From: an uncultured Bacteroidales bacterium
GTDB taxonomy: Bacteria; Bacteroidota; Bacteroidia; Bacteroidales; Muribaculaceae
Assembly (NCBI GenBank): GCA_902776835.1
Contig: CACYRK010000002.1
Location: 62,001 to 126,000, forward strand
DNA: 64,000 nt
Direction of reading: 5' to 3'
Numbering within the stretch: position 1 is the first letter of the stretch; each line of letters starts with the position of its first letter. The notes under the pieces were generated by a model. It was not told where the DNA came from. It did not search any database and worked only from the letters and a program-made list of their open reading frames with translations. Made by a program: the position numbers and the translations under genes. Below are positions 25,363 to 34,819 of this stretch, piece after piece.

Positions 25363-26391
25363 TTACTCGGTGGGGGTGTCGGTGGTGGGTGGGGCTGGTG
25401 TTGGCGCCGGTTCGGGCTTTGGCTCGGGAGCCTTGACAGGCTCTGGAGTCGGTTGCTCAGGCGTCTTCACTTCCTTGATTTCGTCGTATACGCCCTTGGC
25501 TTGGTTTTTCACCTCGTTGGGGGCTTGTTGTTTTTGGGTGGCAGGAGTGGTAACCGCCGGAGTGGCTGGAGCAGCAACGCTGTCGCTCTTGCCATGATAG
25601 ATGATCGAGTCGCCACGCGTGGTCACAATGTCCACACTGTCGGGGCTGGCCAGTGGCAGGGAGTCAACCTCGTTGCCACGGTTGAGCGACGACAGCAAGC
25701 CCGGTAATGCCGAGTACAGGGCCACGCCGGCAGCGATGATAGCCGCTAAGCCCACAATCCACAGTAGCAGGCGTTTGCTTACACCGGCTCGTGAACTACC
25801 GCTGGCCGATGCCACACGCAGCATGATGCTCGACGGTGAGTCGCCCTGCGGGTCTTTTAATAGGTGCAGAATGGCGTCGGCACGCTGTTCGCTGTCGGCA
25901 TCGGCGTTGGCGGCGGCTTTCACCACCTCGTTAACGTCGCAACGCTGGGCCAGTGTGGCAATAAAGAAGTCGCCATGGCGAGCCGATGTGATTTGCATCA
26001 CGCGCGCCTTGTTGCTGAAGATGTCGAGCACCTGGTCGCGAGAGTCGTAGCACACCTCCTCGCGGCTGGCGCCGATGTGCATCACACGGCATTTGCCCAT
26101 TTGCACTGCCAAACAACCTGCGCGGTTAAAGAGCAGCATTGCCACGTCGAGGCGGCAATCGCGGTTGCCGTCGGCATTCAGGCAGTCGTCGATAATCGAG
26201 TTGATTTCTTCAACGTCGATATTACGCCGATTGGCCAACTTTTCGTTGACGGCCTCGGCCAGTGAGCCGGCAAAGCGCGCATCGTTGCTGGTGATAAACA
26301 ATTTGCTCTCAGCCGACATCTCGCTGGACTCGGGGAGCATATAGTCGCCCTTACGCTTGTAAAAAAGCGGTTTTTCTATTTCAATTCTCAT
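25363..26391 (-). CDS. Probable degenerate PP2C pseudophosphatase, membrane anchored
   Basis: This is a 342-residue protein. Residues 1 to about 195 align by eye with the PP2C at 4781: KLFITSNDARFAGSLAEAV matches CLFVLCDGMGGHSKGEVAS, GCLAVQMGKCRVMHI matches GCTAAHIGDSRVYHL, DSRDQVLD matches KSRDHSLV, HGDFFIATLAQ matches PDDYFYICSDG, and GDSPSSIMLRV matches DNHSAYLIHI. The metal-binding DG, GDS and SDG motifs are lost, so catalysis is unlikely. A membrane helix (about 208-229) and a Pro/Glu-rich tail (PEPKPEPAPTPAP) repeat the phosphatase plan. It lies 12 bases after mscS and is probably in the same transcript. It could bind kinases or phosphoproteins without hydrolysis. The alignment is mine and remote; the frame itself is solid. 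Confidence 0.7.
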   Translation of the reverse strand: MRIEIEKPLFYKRKGDYMLPESSEMSAESKLFITSNDARFAGSLAEAVNEKLANRRNIDVEEINSIIDDCLNADGNRDCRLDVAMLLFNRAGCLAVQMGKCRVMHIGASREEVCYDSRDQVLDIFSNKARVMQITSARHGDFFIATLAQRCDVNEVVKAAANADADSEQRADAILHLLKDPQGDSPSSIMLRVASASGSSRAGVSKRLLLWIVGLAAIIAAGVALYSALPGLLSSLNRGNEVDSLPLASPDSVDIVTTRGDSIIYHGKSDSVAAPATPAVTTPATQKQQAPNEVKNQAKGVYDEIKEVKTPEQPTPEPVKAPEPKPEPAPTPAPPTTDTPTE

Positions 26392-26403
26392 TATTACAGA
26401 TGT

Positions 26404-27582
26404 TTAATCTTCTTTTAAGTCAGTTTTGGCGAAGTGCACATCGAGTTGCGGGAACGGGAAACTGAGTCCGTTCTTGGGCAGTTCGTTGTACATATCCTCA
26501 TTGATTTTGTAAAGCACAGGCCAATAGTCGGCGGTGGCACACCAAGCTCGCACCACGAGCACAATGGCGCTGTCGGCCATCTCTTCGAGGGCCACCGATG
26601 GGGTGTAATCCTTCTTTGGCAATTTGCTTTTGATGTCTTCGATTTGCGCCGTTTTCCATTGCTCGGCTTTCTTGCGATGCCAGTGGAAAATGCGCTTCCA
26701 CCATTTCATTTTCTTCGTTTCATCGCTCTGCTCGGTAGTTCCGGTGGTTTCGATCGGCGTGTCCTCAGGAATATCGGCGCCGGCTTTCACGATGCGGTCT
26801 TCGGCCTCAAGGATGCCAAGGATCACCTCGCGGGCCTTCTGCACACTGTCGCCGTAACTCAGCGACACGCGCCACTCCAGACGTCGGTAAGACTCCGACG
26901 TGTAGTTGTTGATGGTGCCTGTCGACAGGCCACCATTGGGAATGATGATGCGCTCGTTGTTATAGGTGGTGATGACTGTGTGGAAAATCTGAATCTCCTT
27001 CACAAAGCCTTTAAAGCCTTCAAACTCAATGTAATCGCCCACCTTGTAGGGCTTGTTGAGCAGGATGAGCACGCCGCCGGCAAAATTCTGCAGCGTGCCG
27101 CTCAGGGCCAAACCCACGGCAACACCGGCCGATGCGAAGATTGCGATGAACGAACTGGTTTCGATGCCGAGCACGCCAATTACGGTGATTACAAGCAGGA
27201 ACAGCAGCGTAATCTTTATCAGACTGAGCAAGAAGGTCGACAACGAGCGGTCAAACTCCTTCTTTATCATCAGTGCGTTCAGCAACTTGTGAATCTTGTT
27301 GATGATAAACTTGCCCACGGTGAAGATGAGCACCGCGGCCAGGATGCGCAGCGTGAGCGAGACTGCTGTCGACGAGAGCGTGGTGATAACGCCCGACCAG
27401 TCGAAACTTGTAATCTCCGACACCACCTTCTTGGGCGTGATGTTGGCCAGCGAGTCGGGGTTGACGAGCACTTGCGTGATTGAGTCGACGTGCGCCTTCA
27501 CCGAGTCGGTGGCTGCCTGCAGTTTGCTTGCCGCCACTGTGTCGGTTGCCATAGGTGGTATTTGAATCAAATGTCCTGTCAT
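26404..27582 (-). CDS. MscS-family mechanosensitive ion channel
   Basis: This small-conductance channel has about 392 residues from the chosen start. After an N-terminal segment there are three membrane helices. The last is the Gly/Ala-rich pore helix (IFASAGVAVGLALSG), followed by the MscS beta-domain signature GGVLILLNKPYKVGDYIEF and FHTVITTYNNERIIIPN. A charged insertion (about residues 255-305 of the chosen frame) splits the C-terminal vestibule. The frame is open upstream to 27744, but a perfect promoter at 27651-27681 (minus) places transcription start near 27644 and excludes that. ATG at 27609, 27582 or 27552 remain; I prefer 27582 for its A-rich upstream. Inner membrane, osmotic release valve. 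Confidence 0.9.
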   Translation of the reverse strand: MTGHLIQIPPMATDTVAASKLQAATDSVKAHVDSITQVLVNPDSLANITPKKVVSEITSFDWSGVITTLSSTAVSLTLRILAAVLIFTVGKFIINKIHKLLNALMIKKEFDRSLSTFLLSLIKITLLFLLVITVIGVLGIETSSFIAIFASAGVAVGLALSGTLQNFAGGVLILLNKPYKVGDYIEFEGFKGFVKEIQIFHTVITTYNNERIIIPNGGLSTGTINNYTSESYRRLEWRVSLSYGDSVQKAREVILGILEAEDRIVKAGADIPEDTPIETTGTTEQSDETKKMKWWKRIFHWHRKKAEQWKTAQIEDIKSKLPKKDYTPSVALEEMADSAIVLVVRAWCATADYWPVLYKINEDMYNELPKNGLSFPFPQLDVHFAKTDLKED

Positions 27583-27650
27583 ATCGTTATAATTGTGCGT
27601 AAATGTCATTGCGAGGCAATGTTCAGTACGCTGAAACTTGAAATGCGGTG

Positions 27651-27681
27651 CAAATTTAGTCAATATTCTCGTTATGACAAA
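27651..27681 (-). promoter_or_regulatory. Perfect Bacteroidetes promoter for mscS
   Basis: On the minus strand TTTG (27681-27678) is 19 bases from TAAATTTG (27658-27651), an exact consensus match. Transcription should begin near 27644. This decides that the mscS start lies downstream of it. Confidence 0.8.
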
Positions 27682-27780
27682 ATAAACCCGAATCGGTAAT
27701 GGATGAATCGGGATAAAGGTGTTTGAAATGTTAAAGTTCCACAAATAATGACATTCAATGTAAAATCTGCGTGTATCTTT

Positions 27781-27811
27781 TTTGTAATATTACTACTTTT
27801 GGTTATCTTTG
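27781..27811 (+). promoter_or_regulatory. Perfect Bacteroidetes promoter for the recJ leader RNA
   Basis: TTTG (27781-27784), a 19-base spacer, then TATCTTTG (27804-27811). Transcription should begin near 27818, about 240 bases before the recJ start codon. Confidence 0.85.
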
Positions 27812-27817
27812 TTGATT

Positions 27818-28047
27818 GAATTATAAATGGGTAATGCTTGGGACGGCTCAACGACAGAGCGGCGTCCCGCCTATTGTTGCATATAACCCTCATACTGCGG
27901 CCATTAGGAGGCACGATAAGCCATCCTTGACAAGGTCGACAACATATATAATACCATTGGGACGATGACCGCGCGCTTGGCGGCACCGACAACCCTAAAG
28001 TCTCAGGCGCCAGAGGGCGAGAGACGTGCTACAGCACATAAAAAATA
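27818..28047 (+). ncRNA. Structured RNA of unknown family (leader of recJ or independent sRNA)
   Basis: The predicted transcript is GC-rich and full of stems: GGGACG-GCTC with GAGC-GG-CGTCCC (27840-27868), CCTT/AAGG, CCGC/GCGG, GTCTC-AGG-CGCC with GGCG-A-GAGAC, and GTGC/GCAC just before the A-rich recJ start region. No significant open frame covers it. I found no RNase P, SRP or tmRNA signature, and the layout is a string of hairpins rather than the long rod of 6S RNA. Position and promoter support a stable RNA; the family is not identified. Confidence 0.55.
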
Positions 28048-28056
28048 ACAACATAA

Positions 28057-29805
28057 ATGATAAGTAAATGGAATTACTTACCACTAACATCCGAAGAACA
28101 AAAGATCGAGGAGCAATTGCTGCAACACTTTGCCAATTGCCCCGCGATTGCACGACTTTTGGTTTTGCGGGGCATGAAAAGTTACGAAGACGTTCGGGCT
28201 TTCTTCAGTCCTTCGCTAAGCCAAATGCCCGATCCTTTCCTGATGAAGGGTATGGACAAGGCCGTGAACCGGCTCAACAGGGCGTTAGGGGCGAAAGAAA
28301 AAATCATGGTCTATGGAGACTATGATGTCGACGGAACAACTGCTGTAGCACTGGTTTACCGTTATTTGCAAAATTTCTATTCCAATATCGAGTATTACAT
28401 TCCCACACGTGACGACGAGGGTTATGGAATATCGCTGCAGAGTATCGACTATGCCAGCAGTATTGGAGTGAAACTGATTATTGTGCTTGACTGTGGCATC
28501 AAGGCAATCGATGAAATTGCCTATGCCAAGTCGAAAGGCATTGATTTCATCGTGTGCGACCACCACGTGCCCGATGACATCCTTCCTGATGCTGCTGCCA
28601 TCTTGAACCCCAAGATGGACGATGACACCTATCCCTACAAGGGCCTCTCGGGCTGTGGCGTGGGCTATAAGTTCATGCAGGCTTTCGCGTTGAGCAATGG
28701 CATCCACAACATGTACGAGTTGGAGAACATGCTCGACCTAGTGGCCGTAAGCATCGCTGCCGACATCGTGCCGCTCACCGGCGAGAACCGAGTGATGGCA
28801 TTCTTCGGCTTGCGGCGCCTCAACAGCAACCCCACTGTGGGACTGAGGAGCATCATCCGCTTGTGCGGGCTCTCGGGCAAGGACCTCACCATCAGCGATA
28901 TCATCTTCAAAATCGGGCCACGCATCAACGCCTCGGGTCGCATGGAGTCGGGGCAGGAGTCGGTGGAACTGCTCGTGACGAAAAACCCGTCGCAGGCCTA
29001 CGAAATCAGCAAGCGCATCGACCAGCACAACCGCAACCGCAAGGAGTTGGACCGCCAAATCACCGACGAGGCCAACGAGATCATCGAGCGCCACATCACC
29101 GCGCTCGAGGGCAAAAAGCCTATCGTGATCTACGACCGCAACTGGCACAAGGGCATCATCGGCATCGTGGCGTCGCGCCTGGCCGAACTGTATTTCAAGC
29201 CGTCGGTCGTGCTTACCTACAGCAATGGCTTTGCTACCGGCTCGTCGCGCTCGGTAAGGGGCTTCGACGTGTACAGCGCCATCAAGTCGTGCCGCGACTT
29301 GCTGGAGAACTTCGGTGGCCACACCAATGCCGTGGGCCTCACGCTGCGCGAGGAGAACATTCCCGAGTTCCGTCGCCGGTTCACCGAATATGTCGAGGAG
29401 CACATCCACGATACGCAGGTGACACCGTCGATCGACGTTGACTGTGAAATCACTTTCGACCAAATCAATAACGAGTTTTTGCGCTGCTTGCGCTTCTTCA
29501 ATCCCTTCGGTCCCGAGAATCCCAAGCCGGTCTTTGTCACGCGCAATGTGCGCGACTTCGGCACGAGCAAGTTGGTGGGCCGCAACGAGGAGCATATCAA
29601 ACTCGAGTTGGTCGACAACCACAGCAAGCGTGTGATGAACGCCATCGCTTTCGGCATGGCCGAGCACTTTGAGAAAATCAAGGCTGGAGCGCAATTCGAC
29701 ATTTGCTACACTATTGAGGAGACTCGTCACCGCAACAATTCGTCGATTCAACTCCAGGTCAAGGGCATCCACGTGAGCGACACACCCGCGCCTGTCGAGG
29801 AGTAA
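28057..29805 (+). CDS. recJ: Single-stranded-DNA exonuclease RecJ
   Basis: This 582-residue protein has the DHH phosphoesterase motifs VYGDYDVDGTTAVAL, ILDCGIK and VCDHHVP in the N-terminal half. The DHHA1 part contains GIIGIVASRLAE and FGGHTNAVGLTL, and the usual C-terminal OB domain follows. RecJ degrades ssDNA 5' to 3' in recombination and mismatch repair. It is cytoplasmic and of normal length. It starts 10 bases after the structured leader and is followed by recQ after 41 bases, so the classic RecJ-RecQ partners are in one transcript. Confidence 0.95.
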   Translation: MISKWNYLPLTSEEQKIEEQLLQHFANCPAIARLLVLRGMKSYEDVRAFFSPSLSQMPDPFLMKGMDKAVNRLNRALGAKEKIMVYGDYDVDGTTAVALVYRYLQNFYSNIEYYIPTRDDEGYGISLQSIDYASSIGVKLIIVLDCGIKAIDEIAYAKSKGIDFIVCDHHVPDDILPDAAAILNPKMDDDTYPYKGLSGCGVGYKFMQAFALSNGIHNMYELENMLDLVAVSIAADIVPLTGENRVMAFFGLRRLNSNPTVGLRSIIRLCGLSGKDLTISDIIFKIGPRINASGRMESGQESVELLVTKNPSQAYEISKRIDQHNRNRKELDRQITDEANEIIERHITALEGKKPIVIYDRNWHKGIIGIVASRLAELYFKPSVVLTYSNGFATGSSRSVRGFDVYSAIKSCRDLLENFGGHTNAVGLTLREENIPEFRRRFTEYVEEHIHDTQVTPSIDVDCEITFDQINNEFLRCLRFFNPFGPENPKPVFVTRNVRDFGTSKLVGRNEEHIKLELVDNHSKRVMNAIAFGMAEHFEKIKAGAQFDICYTIEETRHRNNSSIQLQVKGIHVSDTPAPVEE

Positions 29806-29846
29806 TCGTTGAGCATCGCCGATGCCTGCCGATTAACACGCAAGCC

Positions 29847-31769
29847 ATGAAATCGATTCACGACGTACTGGAGCGATATTGGGGCTTTACGTCCTTTCGC
29901 GACCTGCAGGAAGACATCATCAACAGTGTCCTGCAGCGACGCGACACGCTCGGACTGATGCCCACCGGCGGCGGCAAATCAATCACTTTTCAGGTGCCGA
30001 CCATGGTGCTCGACGGCATGGCGCTGGTGGTTACGCCCATCATCTCGTTGATGAAAGACCAGGTCGACCGCCTGAACTCATTGCAAATCAAAGCCACGTA
30101 TCTGTGCGCGGGACTCACCATCGCTGAGATGCGCCGCACCTACGAGAAGTGCCTCTATGGCAACTGCAAGTTCCTGTATGTGTCGCCCGAGCGCCTGGCG
30201 TCGGCCAGTTTCCTTGAGCAACTCAAGCACATGCCGGTTAGGCTTATCGTCGTCGACGAGGCCCACTGCATCTCGCAGTGGGGCTATGACTTCAGGCCGT
30301 CGTTTTTGAAAATCGCCGCGGTGCGACGTCTGTTTCCCGATGTGCCCGTGCTGGCCCTCACGGCAACTGCCACGCCACTTGTCGTCAACGACATCATGGA
30401 CAAGTTGGAGTTTCGCCAGCCTTGCGTGTTCAGCAAGAGTTTTGCCCGCGACAACATCAGTTACGTGGTGCGTGGCACGACCGAGAAACTGAGCGAATTG
30501 GTGCACATCGTGTCGTCGGTACCGGGTACAGCGATTGTCTACGCCCGCAGCCGCAAGCGCACCAAACTCATCAGCGACCACCTGAACGGCATGGGCATCC
30601 ACGCCGATTTTTACCATGCAGGCCTGTCGCGCGAAGAAAAACAGGACAAGCAAGACAAGTGGAAAAGCGACCAGTGCCGCGTGATGGTGGCCACCAACGC
30701 CTTCGGCATGGGCATCGACAAGCCCGACGTCAGGCTGGTAATACACGTCGATGTGCCCGACTCGCTTGAGGAGTACTATCAGGAAGCCGGACGCGCCGGG
30801 CGAGATGGAAAGCCATCCTATGCCGTGCTGCTCACCACCAGCACCGACCGCGGAAAGTTACACCGCCACCTCACCGAGTCGTTCCCCGACAAGGATTTCA
30901 TCAAAAACGTCTATGAGCGCGTTGGAGCCTTTCTCGACCTTCCGGTGGGGCAGGGTTACGACAAACTTTTCCCCTTCAACTTCAACCTGTTCTGCACCAC
31001 GTATAACCTGCCGGTGCTTGCAACGCACAGCGCGTTGCGAATCCTCACCGCAGCCGGGTATATCGAGTTTATTGAGGAGGTCGACTCGCAGTCGCGCGTG
31101 ATGATTCTTGCCCGTAAAGAGCAACTCTACGACTTGCAGACCACCACTCCTGGTGCCGACCGCGTGCTGCAGGCTATCCTCAGGATGTACACGGGGCTGT
31201 TTGCCGACTACGTCTTCATCAACGAGCAGGCCATCGCATATCGCACCGGCCTGGATGGCGAAACCATCTACGCCTCGCTAATCGAACTCACACGCATGCA
31301 CCTGCTGCACTACATCCCGCGGAGGCGCACACCTTATATTTATTATCCCACGTCGCGCGAGGAGACGCGGCACATAATTCTGCCCAAGGCGGTGTATGAG
31401 ACGTTGCGCGAACGCATGTCGCAGCGTATCGAGGCGGTAATCCAATATGCCAAGCCCGACAGCGAGCAGTGCCGCGAAGCGATGCTGCTGAACTATTTCG
31501 GCGAGACCGACCATGCGGCATGCCAGCATTGCGACGTGTGCCGCCGTCAGCGCCAGCGTAGCCGCTACACGGCACGCGACGTGCAAGACGGCATCACTTA
31601 CATGACCAGCCTCAGACCGCGTACCCTTCAGGAGATTACAGCCACGTTGTCGTTTCCAAAAGAGGACGTTTACAACATGATTTCGCTCCTGGTCGATGAA
31701 GGCGTGATTGACCACGACCTGGATAACGACACTTATTCACTTCATTCACACGACAATAACAACTCATGA
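29847..31769 (+). CDS. recQ: ATP-dependent DNA helicase RecQ (copy 1)
   Basis: This 640-residue superfamily 2 helicase has LMPTGGGKSITFQVP (Walker A), VDEAHCISQWGYDFRP (DEAH motif with aromatic-rich loop), ALTATATP (motif III) and YYQEAGRAGRDGKPS (motif VI). A RecQ zinc site follows near CREAMLLNYFGETDHAACQHCDVC, given here only as its ends. The C-terminal region is winged-helix-like, and no clear HRDC domain is visible, unlike copy 2 at 43677. It unwinds DNA for end resection with RecJ, its upstream neighbour. Its last four bases (ATGA) overlap the next gene start, indicating translational coupling. Confidence 0.94.
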   Translation: MKSIHDVLERYWGFTSFRDLQEDIINSVLQRRDTLGLMPTGGGKSITFQVPTMVLDGMALVVTPIISLMKDQVDRLNSLQIKATYLCAGLTIAEMRRTYEKCLYGNCKFLYVSPERLASASFLEQLKHMPVRLIVVDEAHCISQWGYDFRPSFLKIAAVRRLFPDVPVLALTATATPLVVNDIMDKLEFRQPCVFSKSFARDNISYVVRGTTEKLSELVHIVSSVPGTAIVYARSRKRTKLISDHLNGMGIHADFYHAGLSREEKQDKQDKWKSDQCRVMVATNAFGMGIDKPDVRLVIHVDVPDSLEEYYQEAGRAGRDGKPSYAVLLTTSTDRGKLHRHLTESFPDKDFIKNVYERVGAFLDLPVGQGYDKLFPFNFNLFCTTYNLPVLATHSALRILTAAGYIEFIEEVDSQSRVMILARKEQLYDLQTTTPGADRVLQAILRMYTGLFADYVFINEQAIAYRTGLDGETIYASLIELTRMHLLHYIPRRRTPYIYYPTSREETRHIILPKAVYETLRERMSQRIEAVIQYAKPDSEQCREAMLLNYFGETDHAACQHCDVCRRQRQRSRYTARDVQDGITYMTSLRPRTLQEITATLSFPKEDVYNMISLLVDEGVIDHDLDNDTYSLHSHDNNNS

Positions 31770-33688
31770 TATCAGTACAGCACATCTCGGTTGAATTTAG
31801 CGCAAAGCCTCTGCTCGACGACATCAGTTTTGTGGTCAACAAGCGCGACCGCATTGCCCTTGTGGGCAAAAACGGAGCCGGCAAGTCGACCCTGCTGAAA
31901 ATCATCGCCGGGCAGCAGTTGCCCACCGCGGGCACCGTGGCAAAGCCTCACGACATCACCATTGGTTATCTGCCGCAGCAGATGAAACTTGGCGACTCGC
32001 TCACTGTGCGACAGGAGGTGATGAAAGCGTTTGAGCACATCCACGAACTCGACGCGGCTATCGACCGCCTCAACGATGAGATGGCTCAGCGCACCGACTA
32101 TGACAGCGACAGTTATCAGGACCTGATTGAAACTCTCGCGCTCAAGACCGAGACGCGCGCCATGATGCAGAGCGAGAATTATGAGGCCGAGATTGAGAAA
32201 ACGCTGCTTGGACTGGGCTTTGAGCGCACCGACTTCGACCGCCCCACGGCGGAGTTCAGCGGCGGCTGGCGCATGCGCGTGGAGATTGCCAAAATACTGC
32301 TGCAAAAACCCGACGTGCTGTTGCTCGATGAGCCCACCAACCACCTCGACATCGACTCCATCCAGTGGCTCGAGGCATTCTTGAAAAACTGCAATGGCGC
32401 GGTAATCCTGGTGTCGCACGACCGAGCGTTTATCGACAACGTGACTAATCGCACCATCGAGATTATGCTGGGCCGCATCTATGATTATCAGGTGAATTAC
32501 TCGCACTTCATCGAGTTACGCCAGGAACGCCTTGAACAGCAGCGGCGAGCCTACGAAAACCAGCAGAAACTCATCCACGACACCGAAGATTTCATCGAGC
32601 GATTCCGTTACAAGGCCACCAAGGCCGTGCAGGTGCAAAGCCGCATCAAGCAACTCGAGAAGATTGAGCGTATCGAAGTCGATGAGATGGATAATAAGCA
32701 CTTGCACCTAAAGTTCCCGCCGGCACCGCGCTCGGGCGACTATCCCGTTATCGCCGAGGACCTTAGCAAGAGTTATGGCGACCATAATGTGTTTCACGAC
32801 GTCACGTTCACCATCAAACGCGGCGAGAAGGTGGCTTTCGTGGGAAAGAATGGTGCCGGAAAGTCGACTCTCGTTAAGTGCATCATGCACGAGATTGAAT
32901 ACGACGGCGACTTGAAAATCGGCCACAACGTAAAGATTGGCTACTTCGCTCAAAATCAGGCACAACTGCTCGATGAAAACATTTCTGTGCACGACACCAT
33001 CGACTATGCCGCCACGGGCGAGATACGCACGCGCATCAACGACCTGCTGGGAGCGTTCATGTTTGGTGGCCCCGAAGCCGACAAAAAGGTGAAAGTGCTT
33101 TCCGGTGGTGAGAAAAGCCGACTGGCAATGCTGAAGTTGCTGCTTGAGCCAGTGAACCTGCTCATCCTCGATGAGCCCACCAACCACCTCGATATGCGCA
33201 CCAAGGACATCCTCAAGGATGCTCTGATGAGTTTCGACGGCACGGTGATTGTGGTGTCGCACGACCGTTTTTTCCTCGACGGCTTGGTAGAGAAAGTGTA
33301 CGAATTTGGTGGGGGAGTGGTGAAAGAGCATCTTGGCGGCATCTATGAGTTTCTTGAAAAGCGCAATATTGAGTCGCTGCAGCAACTCGAGGCACTCACG
33401 CCAGTGGCCGCTGCCGCTGTGCCTGCCGAGCAAAAAGTGTCGGAGGGCAAACAGAGTTATCTGGAGCGCAAGGAGCTGGAGCGCAAGGTTAAACAGGCCG
33501 CTCGTCGTGTGCAGAAACTTGAGCAGCGCATAGCCGACATTGAGGCAGAGATTGCCGAAATCGAGGACCGCCTGGCAAAGGGCGACACCAGCGACCCGAC
33601 AATCTTCGACCGCCACGCCTCGTTGAATGCCGACCTTGAGGCAGCGATGGATGAGTGGATGAATTCTAACGAACAACAACCGCTATAA
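31766..33688 (+). CDS. ABC-F family ATPase
   Basis: This 640-residue protein has two ATP-binding cassettes in one chain and no membrane segment. First cassette: VGKNGAGKSTLLKII, FSGGWRMRVEIAK, LLLDEPTNHLDI. Second: VGKNGAGKSTLVKCI, LSGGEKSRLAMLK, LILDEPTNHLDM. A long charged linker with RFRYKATKAVQVQSR joins them, and the C-terminal ~70 residues are coiled coil (Uup-like). ABC-F proteins act on ribosomes, and some give antibiotic resistance; the length and C-terminal coil fit the Uup/YdiF type housekeeping members. Start overlaps the recQ stop by four bases. Substrate not determinable from sequence. Confidence 0.92.
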   Translation: MISVQHISVEFSAKPLLDDISFVVNKRDRIALVGKNGAGKSTLLKIIAGQQLPTAGTVAKPHDITIGYLPQQMKLGDSLTVRQEVMKAFEHIHELDAAIDRLNDEMAQRTDYDSDSYQDLIETLALKTETRAMMQSENYEAEIEKTLLGLGFERTDFDRPTAEFSGGWRMRVEIAKILLQKPDVLLLDEPTNHLDIDSIQWLEAFLKNCNGAVILVSHDRAFIDNVTNRTIEIMLGRIYDYQVNYSHFIELRQERLEQQRRAYENQQKLIHDTEDFIERFRYKATKAVQVQSRIKQLEKIERIEVDEMDNKHLHLKFPPAPRSGDYPVIAEDLSKSYGDHNVFHDVTFTIKRGEKVAFVGKNGAGKSTLVKCIMHEIEYDGDLKIGHNVKIGYFAQNQAQLLDENISVHDTIDYAATGEIRTRINDLLGAFMFGGPEADKKVKVLSGGEKSRLAMLKLLLEPVNLLILDEPTNHLDMRTKDILKDALMSFDGTVIVVSHDRFFLDGLVEKVYEFGGGVVKEHLGGIYEFLEKRNIESLQQLEALTPVAAAAVPAEQKVSEGKQSYLERKELERKVKQAARRVQKLEQRIADIEAEIAEIEDRLAKGDTSDPTIFDRHASLNADLEAAMDEWMNSNEQQPL

Positions 33689-33703
33689 ATCAATTATGTA
33701 ACA

Positions 33704-34819
33704 ATGAAAATTTCAAGTAATACTTTAATATGTGTTTTGCTCGCAGTGGCAGCATCATGCGCATTGATTTCGTGCGACAATGGCAAGGTGGCGAGCACCG
33801 AAACATCGACGACGACCGACACAGTCGCGGTGCCCGACACCATCACGCTGGCTATGACTGGCGATGTGATGATGGGCTCGCTATATCCCCATGAGCGACT
33901 GCCGGCCGACAGTGGCGCGCACATCTTCGACGATGTTACGCCCATCTTACGCAGCGCCGACGTGACGCTTGGCAACTTTGAGGGCACATTTGCCTACTCG
34001 GGCAAGAACCGAAAGAATCCCGCCAGCCCCATGGCGTTCATGTTTATGATGCCGCCTCATTTTGTCCACCTGCTCACCGATGCCGGTTATGACTTTATGG
34101 GCTTGGCCAACAACCACATCTACGACTTCTGGGAAGCCGCGATGACGACGACCGAGGAGACTCTGGAGAAGGCCGGTATCGGGTATGCCGGCGCCAAAGA
34201 CCCCACGGGGCGCAATCAGCATCAAGAGTATTGCGTGAAGGAGATTGACGGTGTGCGCTACGGCTTCACCGCCTTTGGCCACGAGGACTACTCGCTGCGC
34301 ACCCAGGACACCGCCACCGTGCGCCGCATCATCACCACGCTGCGTAAGATGAGCGATATCGTGATTGTGAGTTTTCACGGCGGTGCCGAGGGCTCAGGAG
34401 CCCGTCACATCCCGTTTGCCACCGAATACCTGCAGGGCGACGACCGCGGCAATGTCTACGAGTTTGGGCACTTCTGTATCGACGTGGGTGCTGATGTGGT
34501 CTACGGTCATGGCCCACACGTGGTGCGAGCCATAGAAATGTATAAGGGCAAATTTATTGCTTACAGTCTGGGCAATTTCTGCACTTGTGGCATGGGTGTG
34601 GCAGGCCTGACAGGCTATGCGCCCATCATCACCATCCGCATTAACGATAAGGGTGAGTTGATCGACGGCCAAATCCACTCCTTCCTGCAGGAGCCCATGC
34701 GCGGCCCCAAGGTCGACAAATCCTGCCGTGTGGCAAAGGAAATAAAGACGCTGACCCAGGAGGACATCCCCAACTCGCAGTTGAATATCAGCGACGATGG
34801 CGTGATTACGCGCCGCTAA
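33704..34819 (+). CDS. CapA/PgsA-family metallophosphatase-like lipoprotein
   Basis: This 371-residue protein has a lipoprotein signal ending in ALISC-D. The CapA domain is recognisable from LAMTGDVMMGS, LGNFEGTF, GLANNHIYDF, VSFHGGAEGS and VYGHGPHVVRAIEMYKGKF. The family is named after poly-gamma-glutamate capsule proteins, but most members have unknown substrates. It is probably on the outer or inner membrane facing the periplasm. It starts 15 bases after the ABC-F gene. The 3' end overlaps the convergent uvrA stop by four bases, and I see no terminator between them. Confidence 0.88.
   Translation: MKISSNTLICVLLAVAASCALISCDNGKVASTETSTTTDTVAVPDTITLAMTGDVMMGSLYPHERLPADSGAHIFDDVTPILRSADVTLGNFEGTFAYSGKNRKNPASPMAFMFMMPPHFVHLLTDAGYDFMGLANNHIYDFWEAAMTTTEETLEKAGIGYAGAKDPTGRNQHQEYCVKEIDGVRYGFTAFGHEDYSLRTQDTATVRRIITTLRKMSDIVIVSFHGGAEGSGARHIPFATEYLQGDDRGNVYEFGHFCIDVGADVVYGHGPHVVRAIEMYKGKFIAYSLGNFCTCGMGVAGLTGYAPIITIRINDKGELIDGQIHSFLQEPMRGPKVDKSCRVAKEIKTLTQEDIPNSQLNISDDGVITRR

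Noticed and set aside
27583..27744. Longer N-terminus for the MscS channel
   Set aside because: The perfect minus-strand promoter at 27651-27681 lies inside this stretch, so the message starts after it.
27672..27992. Minus-strand open frame of about 106 codons across the recJ leader
   Set aside because: It is Arg/Ser/Pro-rich without homology, covers the plus-strand promoter, and the same bases form strong RNA stems.
27818..28047. 6S RNA, tmRNA, SRP RNA or RNase P RNA
   Set aside because: None of the sequence signatures (for example GAGGAAAGTCC of RNase P or the SRP GGAAG loop) is present, and the hairpin order does not match a 6S rod. A covariance-model search is needed to be sure.
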